In this document: positions 41,414 through 51,343 of the stretch, piece by piece | Numbering within the stretch: position 1 is the first letter of the stretch | Layout of the letters: each line of letters starts with the position of its first letter | Assembly (NCBI GenBank): GCA_031263585.1 | Contig: JAISFN010000129.1 | Coordinates: forward strand, 1-64,000 | Direction of reading: 5' to 3' | Length of the DNA stretch: 64,000 nucleotides | DNA from: Prevotellaceae bacterium | Lineage (GTDB): Bacteria > Bacteroidota > Bacteroidia > Bacteroidales > UBA932 | Notes under the pieces: generated by a model | Database searches by the model: none | What the model saw: only the letters and a program-made list of their open reading frames with translations | Told to the model about the DNA's origin: nothing | Translations under genes and position numbers: made by a program

Positions 41414-41812
41414 TTAGTAGCCAATAAAAGCAACCCCCGAAACAAAAATTTGAAAGCAAAAATGAATAGTTGCAGCCGGATATTCCTCTTTCATACAAAG
41501 TAATATTATTAGAAATACAAAGTTAATAATACAAAGCGTCATAACCGAATATTCATAAAAGGATGACGAATTAATTAAATAAACTGCGGATAATACCAAA
41601 ATTAAAGAGCAAATAAAGCACGATAAAAAATGTAATAATCGCCTTACAGGTAATTTATTGAAAAAAAAACGATAGGGAGTATAATATATCGCAGCTATTA
41701 CCGCCAATGCAACAAATATGCTCCGGGAAAAAGACAACACAATAGCGCTAAAGTAAATACAACTTAAAACCAGCGGGATAGCCCAGTCTGCTTTATTTAA
41801 TACCTTATTCAT
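41414..41812 (-). CDS. Small four-TM membrane protein, candidate immunity/partner protein
   Basis: 132 aa; hydrophobic throughout; starts 10 bp after the stop of the decayed Cys/Trp/Gly-tailed gene. Confidence 0.6.
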   Translation of the reverse strand: MNKVLNKADWAIPLVLSCIYFSAIVLSFSRSIFVALAVIAAIYYTPYRFFFNKLPVRRLLHFLSCFICSLILVLSAVYLINSSSFYEYSVMTLCIINFVFLIILLCMKEEYPAATIHFCFQIFVSGVAFIGY

Positions 41813-41822
41813 TTTATTTAAT

Positions 41823-42460
41823 TTATAGTCCTACACATTTAGCTCCACACTCGGCTAAGCACCACAGAAAAGTGCCTGGAGCTCCAATTACCCAAGCGGC
41901 CTTAGCTACCCAATGTGCTTTATCCAACTCCACAGATTTATCGTATAGGCATTGGTCTAAGCAAGAACGTGCTTTTGTTTTTTACTTTCGTATCTGAGTA
42001 AAGCATTAAATCTTTGTGAAAAGTTAGATAATTCATACAGTTAATTTTTACAGTTTCATTGGTATTTAAATTTTGAATTTCATTGAGGTAATACTCTGTT
42101 ATAACATATTTATCTAAATTTTCATCACCCAATAATTTAAAATAACTTTTTAAAATAATATTTTCATCACTAGATAATTCTCATCCAATCCAAAATGAAT
42201 TATAATTATTAGCCAAAGCCTCAAGATTATTTTTTTTCTGCTCACTATCTTTTAATGACAAAATATTATCCAATGTTGTAAAATAATCTATATTAATAAT
42301 CGTAGTCGAATAAGAGATTTTTAAATTCTTATCAGAGTCTTTTTGCTCTATAAATTCAATTTAGTAATTCAAATCCTCTTCAAATAGATCTTGTTTTTCA
42401 GAATAAGCATTTATCAGCATAATGCTGGCACTCATTGAAAATTTAATTTAGTGTTTTCAT
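41823..42460 (-). pseudogene. Decayed lipoprotein-like gene with bacteriocin-like C-terminal tail
   Basis: Pieced-together translation: SASIMLINAYSEKQDLFEEDLNY*IEFIEQKDSDKNLK...NSFWIG*ELSSDENIILKSYFKLLGDENLDKYVITEYYLNEIQ...LMLYSDTKVK/TKARSCLDQCLYDKSVELDKAHWVAKAAWVIGAPGTFLWCLAECGAKCVGL*. Has an in-frame TAA, a TGA and a frameshift at an A6 run. Confidence 0.65.
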
Positions 42461-42527
42461 ATTTATAATTTTGATTAAAAATTTAAAAATTGTAAATTGA
42501 CTTATACTCAAGTATAAGGATTCATTC

Positions 42528-42740
42528 CAAATTGTCGCAAAACGCCATTAACAACTCCTTGCAAACGCAGCATAGCACAATCCGGGAATTCGATGCGCCC
42601 CAATGATCGAACTGCGCAGCAGTTCAACTAGTATGGGGGGTTGCGGACTTGAACTTATTTCTTAACCCTGCACATTAATATATCAATATTAAATACTATA
42701 TGGCGTTTTTAAAAATCCGCAATCATTTTGCAACAATTTG
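42528..42740. mobile_element. MITE-like / solo inverted-repeat element, about 213 bp
   Basis: CAAATTGTCGCAAAA at 42528-42542 versus TTTTGCAACAATTTG at 42726-42740 (14/15 inverted); inner AACGCCAT/ATGGCGTT also inverted. Confidence 0.5.
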
Positions 42741-42852
42741 AAGTACATCCAACAAAGATTTTTTAGTTGAAAGTCGGATAATGCGTATTGTGATATGCAA
42801 AAGGTTGCAATACGCTGTACGCATGTCGTAATACTATAAACAGTTTATCACA

Positions 42853-43881
42853 TTACTCTACTACTTCTGTCCAGCCGAATCTATCGGATTCGGTTCCATA
42901 TTGTATGCCTTGCAAGCGGTTATATAGTTTCGTACAAACTGGTCCCGGCTCGTCGGTTCCCTTACCTATGGTGTATACTTTGCCGGTTTCACGGTCTTGT
43001 ATACTTTTGATAGGCGTAATAATAGCGGCTGTTCCGCAGGCACCGGCTTCTTCAAATTCGCTTAATTCTTCAACCGGAACGCGGCGGCGCTCAACTTTCA
43101 TACCCATATCCTCGGCCAAAGTACAAAGGCTCAAGTTTGTAATCGAGCGTAAAATAGACGTTGAATCGGGTGTTATATATGTATTGTTTTTTATACCAAA
43201 GAAATTGGCAGGACCGCACTCATCGATATATTTTTTCTCTTTTGCATCAAGGTAAAGAACTGTTTTAAAGCCCTCTTTACCTGCGCGAACCAACGACGAC
43301 AATGATGCCGCATAATTGCCTCCTACTTTAAAACGGCCTGTACCCAGCGGCGCCGCACGGTCGACATCGCGAACCAATTGAATATCCACTCCTTTAAAAC
43401 CTTGCGGGAAATACGGCCCTACAGGGGTTACAAACACAATAAGCATATACTCGTCGGCAGGGCTTACACCCACTTTTGCTCCCGAACCGATTATCAACGG
43501 ACGGATATATAAGGAAGCCCCTGTACCATAAGGCGGAATGAAACGTTGGTTTAATTTAACAGTCTCAAAAACTGCCTTTTTAAATTTATCCTTGGGTATT
43601 GCGGGCATCAATACGCCTTCGCTCGAAAAGCAAATGCGCTCCCAGTTATCCTGCCATCGGAAAACACGTACTTTACCGTCAACGCCGAGAAAAGCTTTCA
43701 TACCTTCAAAAGTTCCCTGCCCGTAATGCAAAGCCGTAGCTCCTATATGCAAAGTTATAAACGGCGACGATGATAATTCAACTTCACCCCATGCACCGTT
43801 GCTGTACAGGCAGCGAGTGTTATAATCGGTGGGTATATAACCAAAAGGCAACTTACCCCATTCTAGATTTGGTGTATCCAT
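42853..43881 (-). CDS. ilvE: Branched-chain amino acid aminotransferase
   Basis: 342 aa; YGQGTFEGMKAF, GGNYAASL, YIDECGPANFFGI. Confidence 0.94.
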   Translation of the reverse strand: MDTPNLEWGKLPFGYIPTDYNTRCLYSNGAWGEVELSSSPFITLHIGATALHYGQGTFEGMKAFLGVDGKVRVFRWQDNWERICFSSEGVLMPAIPKDKFKKAVFETVKLNQRFIPPYGTGASLYIRPLIIGSGAKVGVSPADEYMLIVFVTPVGPYFPQGFKGVDIQLVRDVDRAAPLGTGRFKVGGNYAASLSSLVRAGKEGFKTVLYLDAKEKKYIDECGPANFFGIKNNTYITPDSTSILRSITNLSLCTLAEDMGMKVERRRVPVEELSEFEEAGACGTAAIITPIKSIQDRETGKVYTIGKGTDEPGPVCTKLYNRLQGIQYGTESDRFGWTEVVE

Positions 43882-44194
43882 TTTATATATAGATTTTAAT
43901 TACAAATTATGTTTCTTTTCAAATCACTAAATTACAAGTTTATTTAATTGGCTATACAAAAATAGCAATTTTTTATAAAACAAATATAACAACTTACAAT
44001 TTGACATAATAAACTAGTTTTTCAGAAATTTGGTAAGACCCACTGTAAAATCACAGAATAGCAAGTATATATTCTTAATTTTACAGGCTTAAAAAAAGGT
44101 TTTTTAATTTCGAATATAAAACCTGATAAGTACATAATAATCACCTTATATATTTTATTTTTAATAACATAAAGTCTTTAGAAACTGTTTAATT

Positions 44195-44623
44195 TTATTG
44201 TGAATAAATTCTATTGAACATCAAAGCGATAAAAGCCGGATATATGGTAGCTTCACTTGTAAAAACCTTATATTCGTAATCTTTAGCCAACCTGCCGGAA
44301 TTTTTCAGCCTTGAAAATGTTCTCTTCACGAACCATCGTTTGGGCAAGGTCTTAAATCCGGTTGATTCGTTTGTTCGAAAGATAATTCCCATATCCAACC
44401 CAAAGTCATTTTTGACATTTTTTCCAGTTTACCTCAGTAAGCTACGCCGAAATAAGGCTTCTTCATTCGCTCTAAACGGCTGCCCAGCGATTTGATCACC
44501 CTAAACTCGGCTTTGCCCTCATTTTCGTTTGCTCTATATATCTCAACCGCTAGCAGCAATCCATCGCTATATCTAACGATGTAACTTTTGACTCTCCTTA
44601 CTTTTTCCGCCATCCATGCCTCG
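44195..44623 (-). pseudogene. Decayed IS5-family transposase C-terminal half
   Basis: AEKVRRVKSYIVRYSDGLLLAVEIYRANENEGKAEF...RLERMKKPYFGVAY* and GFKTLPKRWFVKRTFSRLKNSGRLAKDYEYKVFTSEATI. Confidence 0.75.
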
Positions 44624-44785
44624 ACTTACAAAGAAGGTATGAATTGGCTTGAGGATAATGGATTTCAGATAGATGGTATTTGTGCGATGGACTTCGAGCT
44701 ATGTTCCTGATGCTTGCTAAATATCGGGTCCAGATGTGCCAGCTCCATCAGATTAAGATAATAGACACTTATTTGACGAGAAAAA
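44624..44785 (+). pseudogene. Fragment of an IS256/MULE-like (variant Zn-binding type) transposase
   Basis: TYKEGMNWLEDNGFQIDGI then, after a frameshift, CDGLRAMFLMLAKYRVQMCQLHQIKIIDTYLTRK. Confidence 0.6.
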
Positions 44786-44893
44786 GGGCTGTTTTTTATT
44801 TTTTATATCAATAATTTGATGTTTAAATATTTTTCATACGTTTACCATGGTGTTGCTACCTTATACCGTTTTTAATTCGTAAAAGGATATTAC

Positions 44894-44929
44894 CGAAAAG
44901 GGAACTATCCGACAAGATAATTCCCTTTT
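44894..44929 (-). terminator. Hairpin downstream of the PII-like gene
   Basis: GAAAAGGGAACTATC...GATAATTCCCTTTTC inverted repeat; weak T tract. Confidence 0.5.
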
Positions 44930-44958
44930 CCTATTATTACAACCTTTAAACTAAAAAC

Positions 44959-45252
44959 CTAATATTGATTTTCGATATTCCACACAAAAGCACGGATACC
45001 AACCTCTTCGTTTATCTGGTCAATTTGTTTCACGGCTTCAAGCAAATGAGGTACTTTATCATCCTCAACAATTGCTATCGTTGCTGAATTCATTTCTGGC
45101 CACGTATGGGTTGCCATATGAGGGTCTCCGGTTTTAGTTCCGCGCCCCATTACCATATCCCACCACGTATAACCCCGTACACCTAAATAATCAAACACAT
45201 ACTCTATGCGCTCGGTATTGGCTTGGTTAAATACAATAAAAACTGCTTTCAT
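44959..45252 (-). CDS. PII-like small protein, linked to RND efflux operon
   Basis: 97 aa; MKAVFIVFNQANTERIEYVFDYLGVRGYTWWDMVMGRGTKTGDP...SATIAIVEDDKVPHLLEAVKQI resembles the PII fold order. Confidence 0.65.
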   Translation of the reverse strand: MKAVFIVFNQANTERIEYVFDYLGVRGYTWWDMVMGRGTKTGDPHMATHTWPEMNSATIAIVEDDKVPHLLEAVKQIDQINEEVGIRAFVWNIENQY

Positions 45253-45464
45253 ATTTTATTTACATTTATTTCATTGTTATTTCGGTTATATAATTTAAGA
45301 TTACAGATTTAAAATTTTTAAAATATTAAATATCAGCAATATTTATGTAAATATTTATTGGACTTTATATAATCAAAATCGCATAATCTTCTGTTTAGTT
45401 TAATAATATAAAGGTGCAAATACCTCATATTATTTTATAGCCACTTTAATTAACCTGCTACAAT

Positions 45465-48400
45465 TTAGCTAACTCCTTCTTCGTGTTCACCGGTATTGAT
45501 AAAGTGAAAACGTTTCCTCAATTTGTCAACTTTGTTGCGCTCTCCATGCCGCGATACAACAGCGTACATTACAGGTACAACAATTAATGTTACCAGGGTT
45601 GAGAATATTAGCCCGCCTATAACCGTAATACCCATTGGCGCCCAAATTTCAGCGCCTTCACCTGTACTTATGGCCATTGGAACCATACCTAAAATGGTTG
45701 TCAACGAGGTCATCAATACCGGACGTAAACGCGACTTACCCGATAAGGCAATAGCATTATTCAACTCAAGGCCACGGTCTCGCATAAGGTTCATAAAGTC
45801 AACCAGCACAATACCGTTTTTAACCACAATACCTATAAGTAATACCATACCCAATGCAGCAATCATATTTAACGTAGTTCCGGTAATATACAAGGCTAAT
45901 GCAGAACCCGATATCGCAAACGGGATGGCGAACATGATTACAAAAGGATTGGTAAATGACTCAAACTGTGACGCCATTACGATGAATACCAGCAACAAGC
46001 TTAACAACATTAGCAAGCCCAAATCCATAAATGACTCTTGTTGATCTTCGTACACGCCACCGACATGAAGCATTACCTCTTGCGGAATTTCCATTTTGGC
46101 AATCTCGCTGTTTATTACTGTGGCCAAATCACCCAAGGCAATATCAACAGGTTTTATCGATACTGTTACCATACGTTGTTTACGCTTATGCTCGATATTA
46201 GGCGGCGACCAGAACTCCTCAACCTTACCGATTTCCTTTACACGTATAGTCGTCCCCTGGGGAGTAAGCAAGCTCATTTCTTCAAGTTTATCAATTGAAT
46301 TACGAGAATCTTCCTTTAAGCGTACAATAATATCGTATTCGTCGCCCGACTCCCTGAAATAACTGGCCAACAAACCATCGACCCTGTTACGTATGTAACC
46401 CGATGCTACGGACGTAGTTAAACCATGCTGGGCAAGTTTTTCCTTATCCAGAACGATTTTTAGTTCGGGGCGGTCGTCTTTACGGCTTATTTGTATATCC
46501 GCAGCGCCCGGCACTTTTTCCATACGTTGCTTGACCTCTTCGGCCAATGCATTGGTCGTATTGAAATCGTAACCGTAAATTTCAATATCAACCGTATTGC
46601 TGCCTCCCATTCCTTGCGAAGTAGTTATGTTATAGTTTACTATTTCAGGATAATTTTTAAATCGCTTCCTCATATCATTGGCGATATCAAAAACACTACG
46701 TGTACGTTCCTTTATAGGCACCAATTTCATCGTAAAATTAATGTAATTCGATCCGTTTTGCGAAAACAACGATGCAATTCCGGCCTCGTCGTCGGAACCT
46801 GAAGATGCCGAGATCAATACAATTTCAGGATAAGCCGATCTCATCTCGTTTTCAAGGGTTCTTGCCGTTTTCATGGTTTCCTCTACCCTTGTTGCCGTAT
46901 GCAGCTCAACCATTGCATTAATACGGCTCTCATCGGTTTCGGGCATAAAGTCGGTACCAATAAATTTGAAAAGATACATCGAACTTACAAATATAACGGT
47001 TACAACAAGCATTACTACCTTTTTATGCCGCAAGCTCCAACGTAAAATTTTCTCATAAAATCTGTCAAGCCAGTCGAGCGCCTTGCCAATTGTATTATCG
47101 TAACTAAATTTGCTTTGTTTTCTATTTTTATCAAAAGCCTTCAACATTTTCGACGATAACATCGGGGTAAGGGTAATAGCCGCTACGGTAGATACCGTAC
47201 ATGTTATGGATACAATGAACCCTAACTGGCGGAACATAACCCCAGTCATGCCCCCAACCATTGTCAACGGCAGGAACACAGCTAAAATAACCAAAGTAGT
47301 TACAATTACCGACAACCATACTTCGTTTGTTGCATAAATTGCCGCTTCGCGCGGGTTGCTGCCCCGTTCGATATGCTTAGTAATATTTTCCAGCACTACA
47401 ATCGCATCATCCACAACCATACCGATGGCAATTGACAATGACGATAATGATATGATATTTATAGAATTGCCCGACATCATCAAATAAATGAACGCGGCAA
47501 TTAACGATATCGGAATGGTAAGAGCAATGATAAACGTAGCACGCCAGCGACCTAAGAATACAAGAACCACTAAAATAACGAATATCAAAGCATACATCAA
47601 TGTTTCGGACAAATTACTGATAGAGTTACTGATAAACTCCGACGAATCGTAAATTTCTTCTATTTTAATATCCGGAGGCAAGGTTGTTTGCAGCCTTGCT
47701 ATTTCTGTCTGTACCCTGCTTGCAATGCTAACTGTATTAGCGCCCGATTGTTTCGACACCATTAAACGCATACCTTCCATACCATTGACTCGTTCATCAA
47801 TGCTGATATCTTTAATCGTATCCCGAACTGTGGCAACATCCCTAACATAAATGTTTTGCCCATTATAACTGCCAACAATCAGGTCGCGTATTTCGCTACT
47901 TTCGTTAAATTCTCCTTCAATGCGCAACTGGTAATCGTCCTTACCCATTTTCACATTACCGGCGGGGGTATCCCTGTTTTCCGAAGCAATTACATTACCT
48001 ATCTGCTCAATTGTTACATTGTATGCATCCATCCTATTGGCATCAACATCAACATAAATGGTACGTTTAGGAGCGCCCATCATCGACACGGTAGCAATTC
48101 CATCGATACGGTTTAACGGGTTTACCACTTTTTCATCAATAATTTTCTCCAACCCCGAATAGCTGTCTTCTGCAGTTATAGCATATACGGCAATAGGCAT
48201 CATGTTAGTGTTAAATTTGAAAACCGTTGGGCGGTCGGCATTATCCGGCAGATAATCATAAACCATATCCAGAGCATTCCTCACATCGCTTACTGCTACA
48301 TCCAAATCCGTTTCCCATTCAAACTCAAGCGTAACGATCGACATGTTATCTATTGAAGAAGACTGGATTTCTTTTAATTTATCAACGGTGCTCAACCGGT

Positions 48401-48605
48401 CTTCTATTAACTTTGTAATATTCACCTCGATATCGGCAGCATTTGCCCCCGCATATGTTGTCATAACCGAAATGTATGGCGGGTCCATTTCGGGCAATAA
48501 ATCAACCGGTAACCGTGTTAGCGAATATAAACCCATCACAATTATCGCCACGAAAACCATGATGGTTGTAATAGGTTTTTGAACCGCACTTTTATATATA
48601 CTCAT
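45465..48605 (-). CDS. RND efflux transporter permease (AcrB/HAE-type)
   Basis: 1046 aa; 12-TM RND architecture (GMVVDDAIVVLENI, GIVVKNGIVLVDF). Confidence 0.95.
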   Translation of the reverse strand: MSIYKSAVQKPITTIMVFVAIIVMGLYSLTRLPVDLLPEMDPPYISVMTTYAGANAADIEVNITKLIEDRLSTVDKLKEIQSSSIDNMSIVTLEFEWETDLDVAVSDVRNALDMVYDYLPDNADRPTVFKFNTNMMPIAVYAITAEDSYSGLEKIIDEKVVNPLNRIDGIATVSMMGAPKRTIYVDVDANRMDAYNVTIEQIGNVIASENRDTPAGNVKMGKDDYQLRIEGEFNESSEIRDLIVGSYNGQNIYVRDVATVRDTIKDISIDERVNGMEGMRLMVSKQSGANTVSIASRVQTEIARLQTTLPPDIKIEEIYDSSEFISNSISNLSETLMYALIFVILVVLVFLGRWRATFIIALTIPISLIAAFIYLMMSGNSINIISLSSLSIAIGMVVDDAIVVLENITKHIERGSNPREAAIYATNEVWLSVIVTTLVILAVFLPLTMVGGMTGVMFRQLGFIVSITCTVSTVAAITLTPMLSSKMLKAFDKNRKQSKFSYDNTIGKALDWLDRFYEKILRWSLRHKKVVMLVVTVIFVSSMYLFKFIGTDFMPETDESRINAMVELHTATRVEETMKTARTLENEMRSAYPEIVLISASSGSDDEAGIASLFSQNGSNYINFTMKLVPIKERTRSVFDIANDMRKRFKNYPEIVNYNITTSQGMGGSNTVDIEIYGYDFNTTNALAEEVKQRMEKVPGAADIQISRKDDRPELKIVLDKEKLAQHGLTTSVASGYIRNRVDGLLASYFRESGDEYDIIVRLKEDSRNSIDKLEEMSLLTPQGTTIRVKEIGKVEEFWSPPNIEHKRKQRMVTVSIKPVDIALGDLATVINSEIAKMEIPQEVMLHVGGVYEDQQESFMDLGLLMLLSLLLVFIVMASQFESFTNPFVIMFAIPFAISGSALALYITGTTLNMIAALGMVLLIGIVVKNGIVLVDFMNLMRDRGLELNNAIALSGKSRLRPVLMTSLTTILGMVPMAISTGEGAEIWAPMGITVIGGLIFSTLVTLIVVPVMYAVVSRHGERNKVDKLRKRFHFINTGEHEEGVS

Positions 48606-48768
48606 AAATTATCTTCTTTTTTAATTAATTTATATAGATTCTAAACCGAGCTTGCGCACTCAGCGAAGTTAATCATGGTACAAAACCAAGATTTTATATT
48701 ATTCAAAATAAAGCATATAAAATATAATGTAAATATATATCATACTTTAATATGACACAAAGGAGAAA

Positions 48769-49860
48769 CTATTCTTTCATTGTAATAACCTTAGCGGCTT
48801 TAACTTCCTCAACAACATCAATGTCAACACCATCAACCAAACGGCTCTGTCCCGACACTACAATCTTATCTCCTTCTTTTACTCCATTGGCCATTATTTC
48901 TATCTGGTCGTCAAACCGTTTACCCAAAGTAACATTAACACGCTTAGCCTTACCGTTTTCGGCTACAAATACATAACGGTCGTTCGAACCTTGCAGTTTT
49001 AATACGGCATAAGCCGGAGCCATAAGCGCTTGTTCTTCGCCAAGCTCTAGTGTTACACGGCAAAACATCCCCGGACGCAGTAATTCCTTCCCATTGGGCA
49101 CTTTCACCTCTACCTGAAATGTGCGCGAACCCGCATCAATAGTCGGATGAATACGAAAAATATTGCCTTTAAATAATTGTCCCGAATAAATATCGCAGGT
49201 TAATTCAACCGGCATACCTATTTTAACCAATGGAAAATAAGATTCGGGGATTGATACAAACGATTTCAGATTATCAATTTGCACAAGTGAAACAATTGCG
49301 GCTTTCCCGGCGGCAGTATTTGGCGAACCGGAATACATCTCGCCGTTTTCAAAATATTTACCCGAAATAACTCCGCTGAAAGGGGCTAATAACTTAGTAT
49401 TTTCTGCCAAGTAATCAACATTCGACTTTGCAATATCATATTGTGTTTTTGTTTGATCATATACTTGTTTCGATATGCTACCCACTTTATTCAAAGTATC
49501 CATACGCTGGAAATCGGTAGCCAGGTTTTGTAATTGCACTTCGGCTTGGTAATACTGTGTACGATCCATCTGCACTAATAACTGGCCTTTTGTTACTCTC
49601 GATCCAATCTCTACAAAAATTTTTTCAATACGTCCCGGCGAAGCCGATGTTAAATAATTCTCTTCAAAAGCAGCCAGTGTCGACGGGTACTCGATAGTAT
49701 GCGCAACCGTTTGCTTTTCCAGCTTCATAACATTCACTTTTTCAACAATGGAAACTTTTGCCTGCGTTTGGGCTTCTTCATCTTTTTTAGAACCACAACT
49801 AAACGAGAACAAACAAAGCGTTCCTAGCAATACTGGATAAATAATTTTCATTTTATTCAT
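48769..49860 (-). CDS. RND efflux periplasmic adaptor (MFP) lipoprotein
   Basis: 363 aa; lipobox LCLFSFSCG; LLAPFSGVISGKYFENGEMYS. Confidence 0.93.
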   Translation of the reverse strand: MNKMKIIYPVLLGTLCLFSFSCGSKKDEEAQTQAKVSIVEKVNVMKLEKQTVAHTIEYPSTLAAFEENYLTSASPGRIEKIFVEIGSRVTKGQLLVQMDRTQYYQAEVQLQNLATDFQRMDTLNKVGSISKQVYDQTKTQYDIAKSNVDYLAENTKLLAPFSGVISGKYFENGEMYSGSPNTAAGKAAIVSLVQIDNLKSFVSIPESYFPLVKIGMPVELTCDIYSGQLFKGNIFRIHPTIDAGSRTFQVEVKVPNGKELLRPGMFCRVTLELGEEQALMAPAYAVLKLQGSNDRYVFVAENGKAKRVNVTLGKRFDDQIEIMANGVKEGDKIVVSGQSRLVDGVDIDVVEEVKAAKVITMKE

Positions 49861-49881
49861 AATATTTTGTTTTTCTAATTT

Positions 49882-51276
49882 TTACAATATTCCTAACAGT
49901 TTTTCCAATTCAACTTGCGCCTGCATTAGGTTTAACTTTGCCGATATATAACTATTTTCGGCCTGTAAGTAATTAGTATTGGCCGTAGTAAGGTCAAGGC
50001 TCGATATAACACCCTGGTCATATTTTACCTGCATGCTATTAAATACCTTACGCGATGTTGATACATTTTTTTGCTGTGTTAAATACTGGTCGTAAGCATT
50101 TTGCAGATTGAAACGCAATTGCTTCTCCTGTATGGTCAATTGGTCGGCAATGTTTTCAGCTTCCACTTCTGCCGATTTCAAGTTAATTTTGGCCTCGGCC
50201 ACTTTTTTATATCTGTCTCCACTCGAAAAAATAGGAATATTGGCAGTAAGTCCTATAACGTGGGGAGGAGTCATATCAAGTCCCGATGTCCTTATTTTAT
50301 ATGTATAATTATAAAACCCAGCAATAGTAGGGGCATAGCTCCATTTTTGCAAATTCACCTGTTTACCCATAATATCAACCTGTTGTTTCATCAACTTATA
50401 ATCGATATTGGCATCCATGTTAAGGTCTTTCTCAAGCATATTGCCGATGTTTACGTCTTTTACCGCATCATTCAAATTGCCCACAATTTCTATCTCAACA
50501 TTGCTTCCTGTGCCTAACTGCAAACGAAGCATGTTATAAGCAAGCTCAATATTGCGTTCGGTCGATTTCAACGTTGTTTCCATGGTCATTACTTGAACCA
50601 TGAGCTGGTCGACGTCGGTTTCTTCGGCAACACCGGCTTTAAACGTAGCTTCCGTTTTTCGGTATATATCTCTCAGGTTATCTAAATTTTTCATAACTAT
50701 ACCCTTAACTTCCTCGGCCATAAGTACATTATAAAATGCTGTCGATACGGTTTGTTTCACCTCCAGCTCGCTCCGCATCTTTTGCGTTTCGGCAATTTGC
50801 TTCGCCATTTTCGACAACTCGATACCAACCCAGTAATTTCCGCTGAATATCAGTTGGCTTACCTGAAGTTTGGCCGTGCTGACATCCTTCATCTTCGACG
50901 ACCCAATATTGCTGAACAAATCGCCGAACACGCCGAAAATCTTGCCGACAGATTCGGTCGATAATTCGGGTATTTCAGGTAATTGCATTCCTAAGCCACC
51001 ACCGGCGCTGCTACCGAAATCCATTGTATAATTAAAATAATTTGTATAATCAACAGTTCCGCTAACCTGAGGTAAGCCTTGCGCTATTGCCTGCCACAAT
51101 TGCGCTTGTGCAGCCTGAATAGATAAACCCGATTTTATAAGCGTTTTATTATATTCTAATGCATAATGCTTTGCACTGTCTAAGCTCAAAACCAGTTTCT
51201 CCTGAGCAAACAACGATGCACTACCGGTTAGCAATGCCATTAATACTAATATTACCTTTTTCATTTTCATTTTCAT
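49882..51276 (-). CDS. TolC-family outer membrane efflux protein
   Basis: 464 aa; signal peptide, coiled-coil OEP repeats, C-terminal SYISAKLNLMQAQVELEKLLG. Confidence 0.94.
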   Translation of the reverse strand: MKMKMKKVILVLMALLTGSASLFAQEKLVLSLDSAKHYALEYNKTLIKSGLSIQAAQAQLWQAIAQGLPQVSGTVDYTNYFNYTMDFGSSAGGGLGMQLPEIPELSTESVGKIFGVFGDLFSNIGSSKMKDVSTAKLQVSQLIFSGNYWVGIELSKMAKQIAETQKMRSELEVKQTVSTAFYNVLMAEEVKGIVMKNLDNLRDIYRKTEATFKAGVAEETDVDQLMVQVMTMETTLKSTERNIELAYNMLRLQLGTGSNVEIEIVGNLNDAVKDVNIGNMLEKDLNMDANIDYKLMKQQVDIMGKQVNLQKWSYAPTIAGFYNYTYKIRTSGLDMTPPHVIGLTANIPIFSSGDRYKKVAEAKINLKSAEVEAENIADQLTIQEKQLRFNLQNAYDQYLTQQKNVSTSRKVFNSMQVKYDQGVISSLDLTTANTNYLQAENSYISAKLNLMQAQVELEKLLGIL

Positions 51277-51343
51277 TTTCTTTAATCAAATAATCAATTT
51301 TAATTAGGTTTAAACCTAATACATATACATTTGCTCTCTTTAT

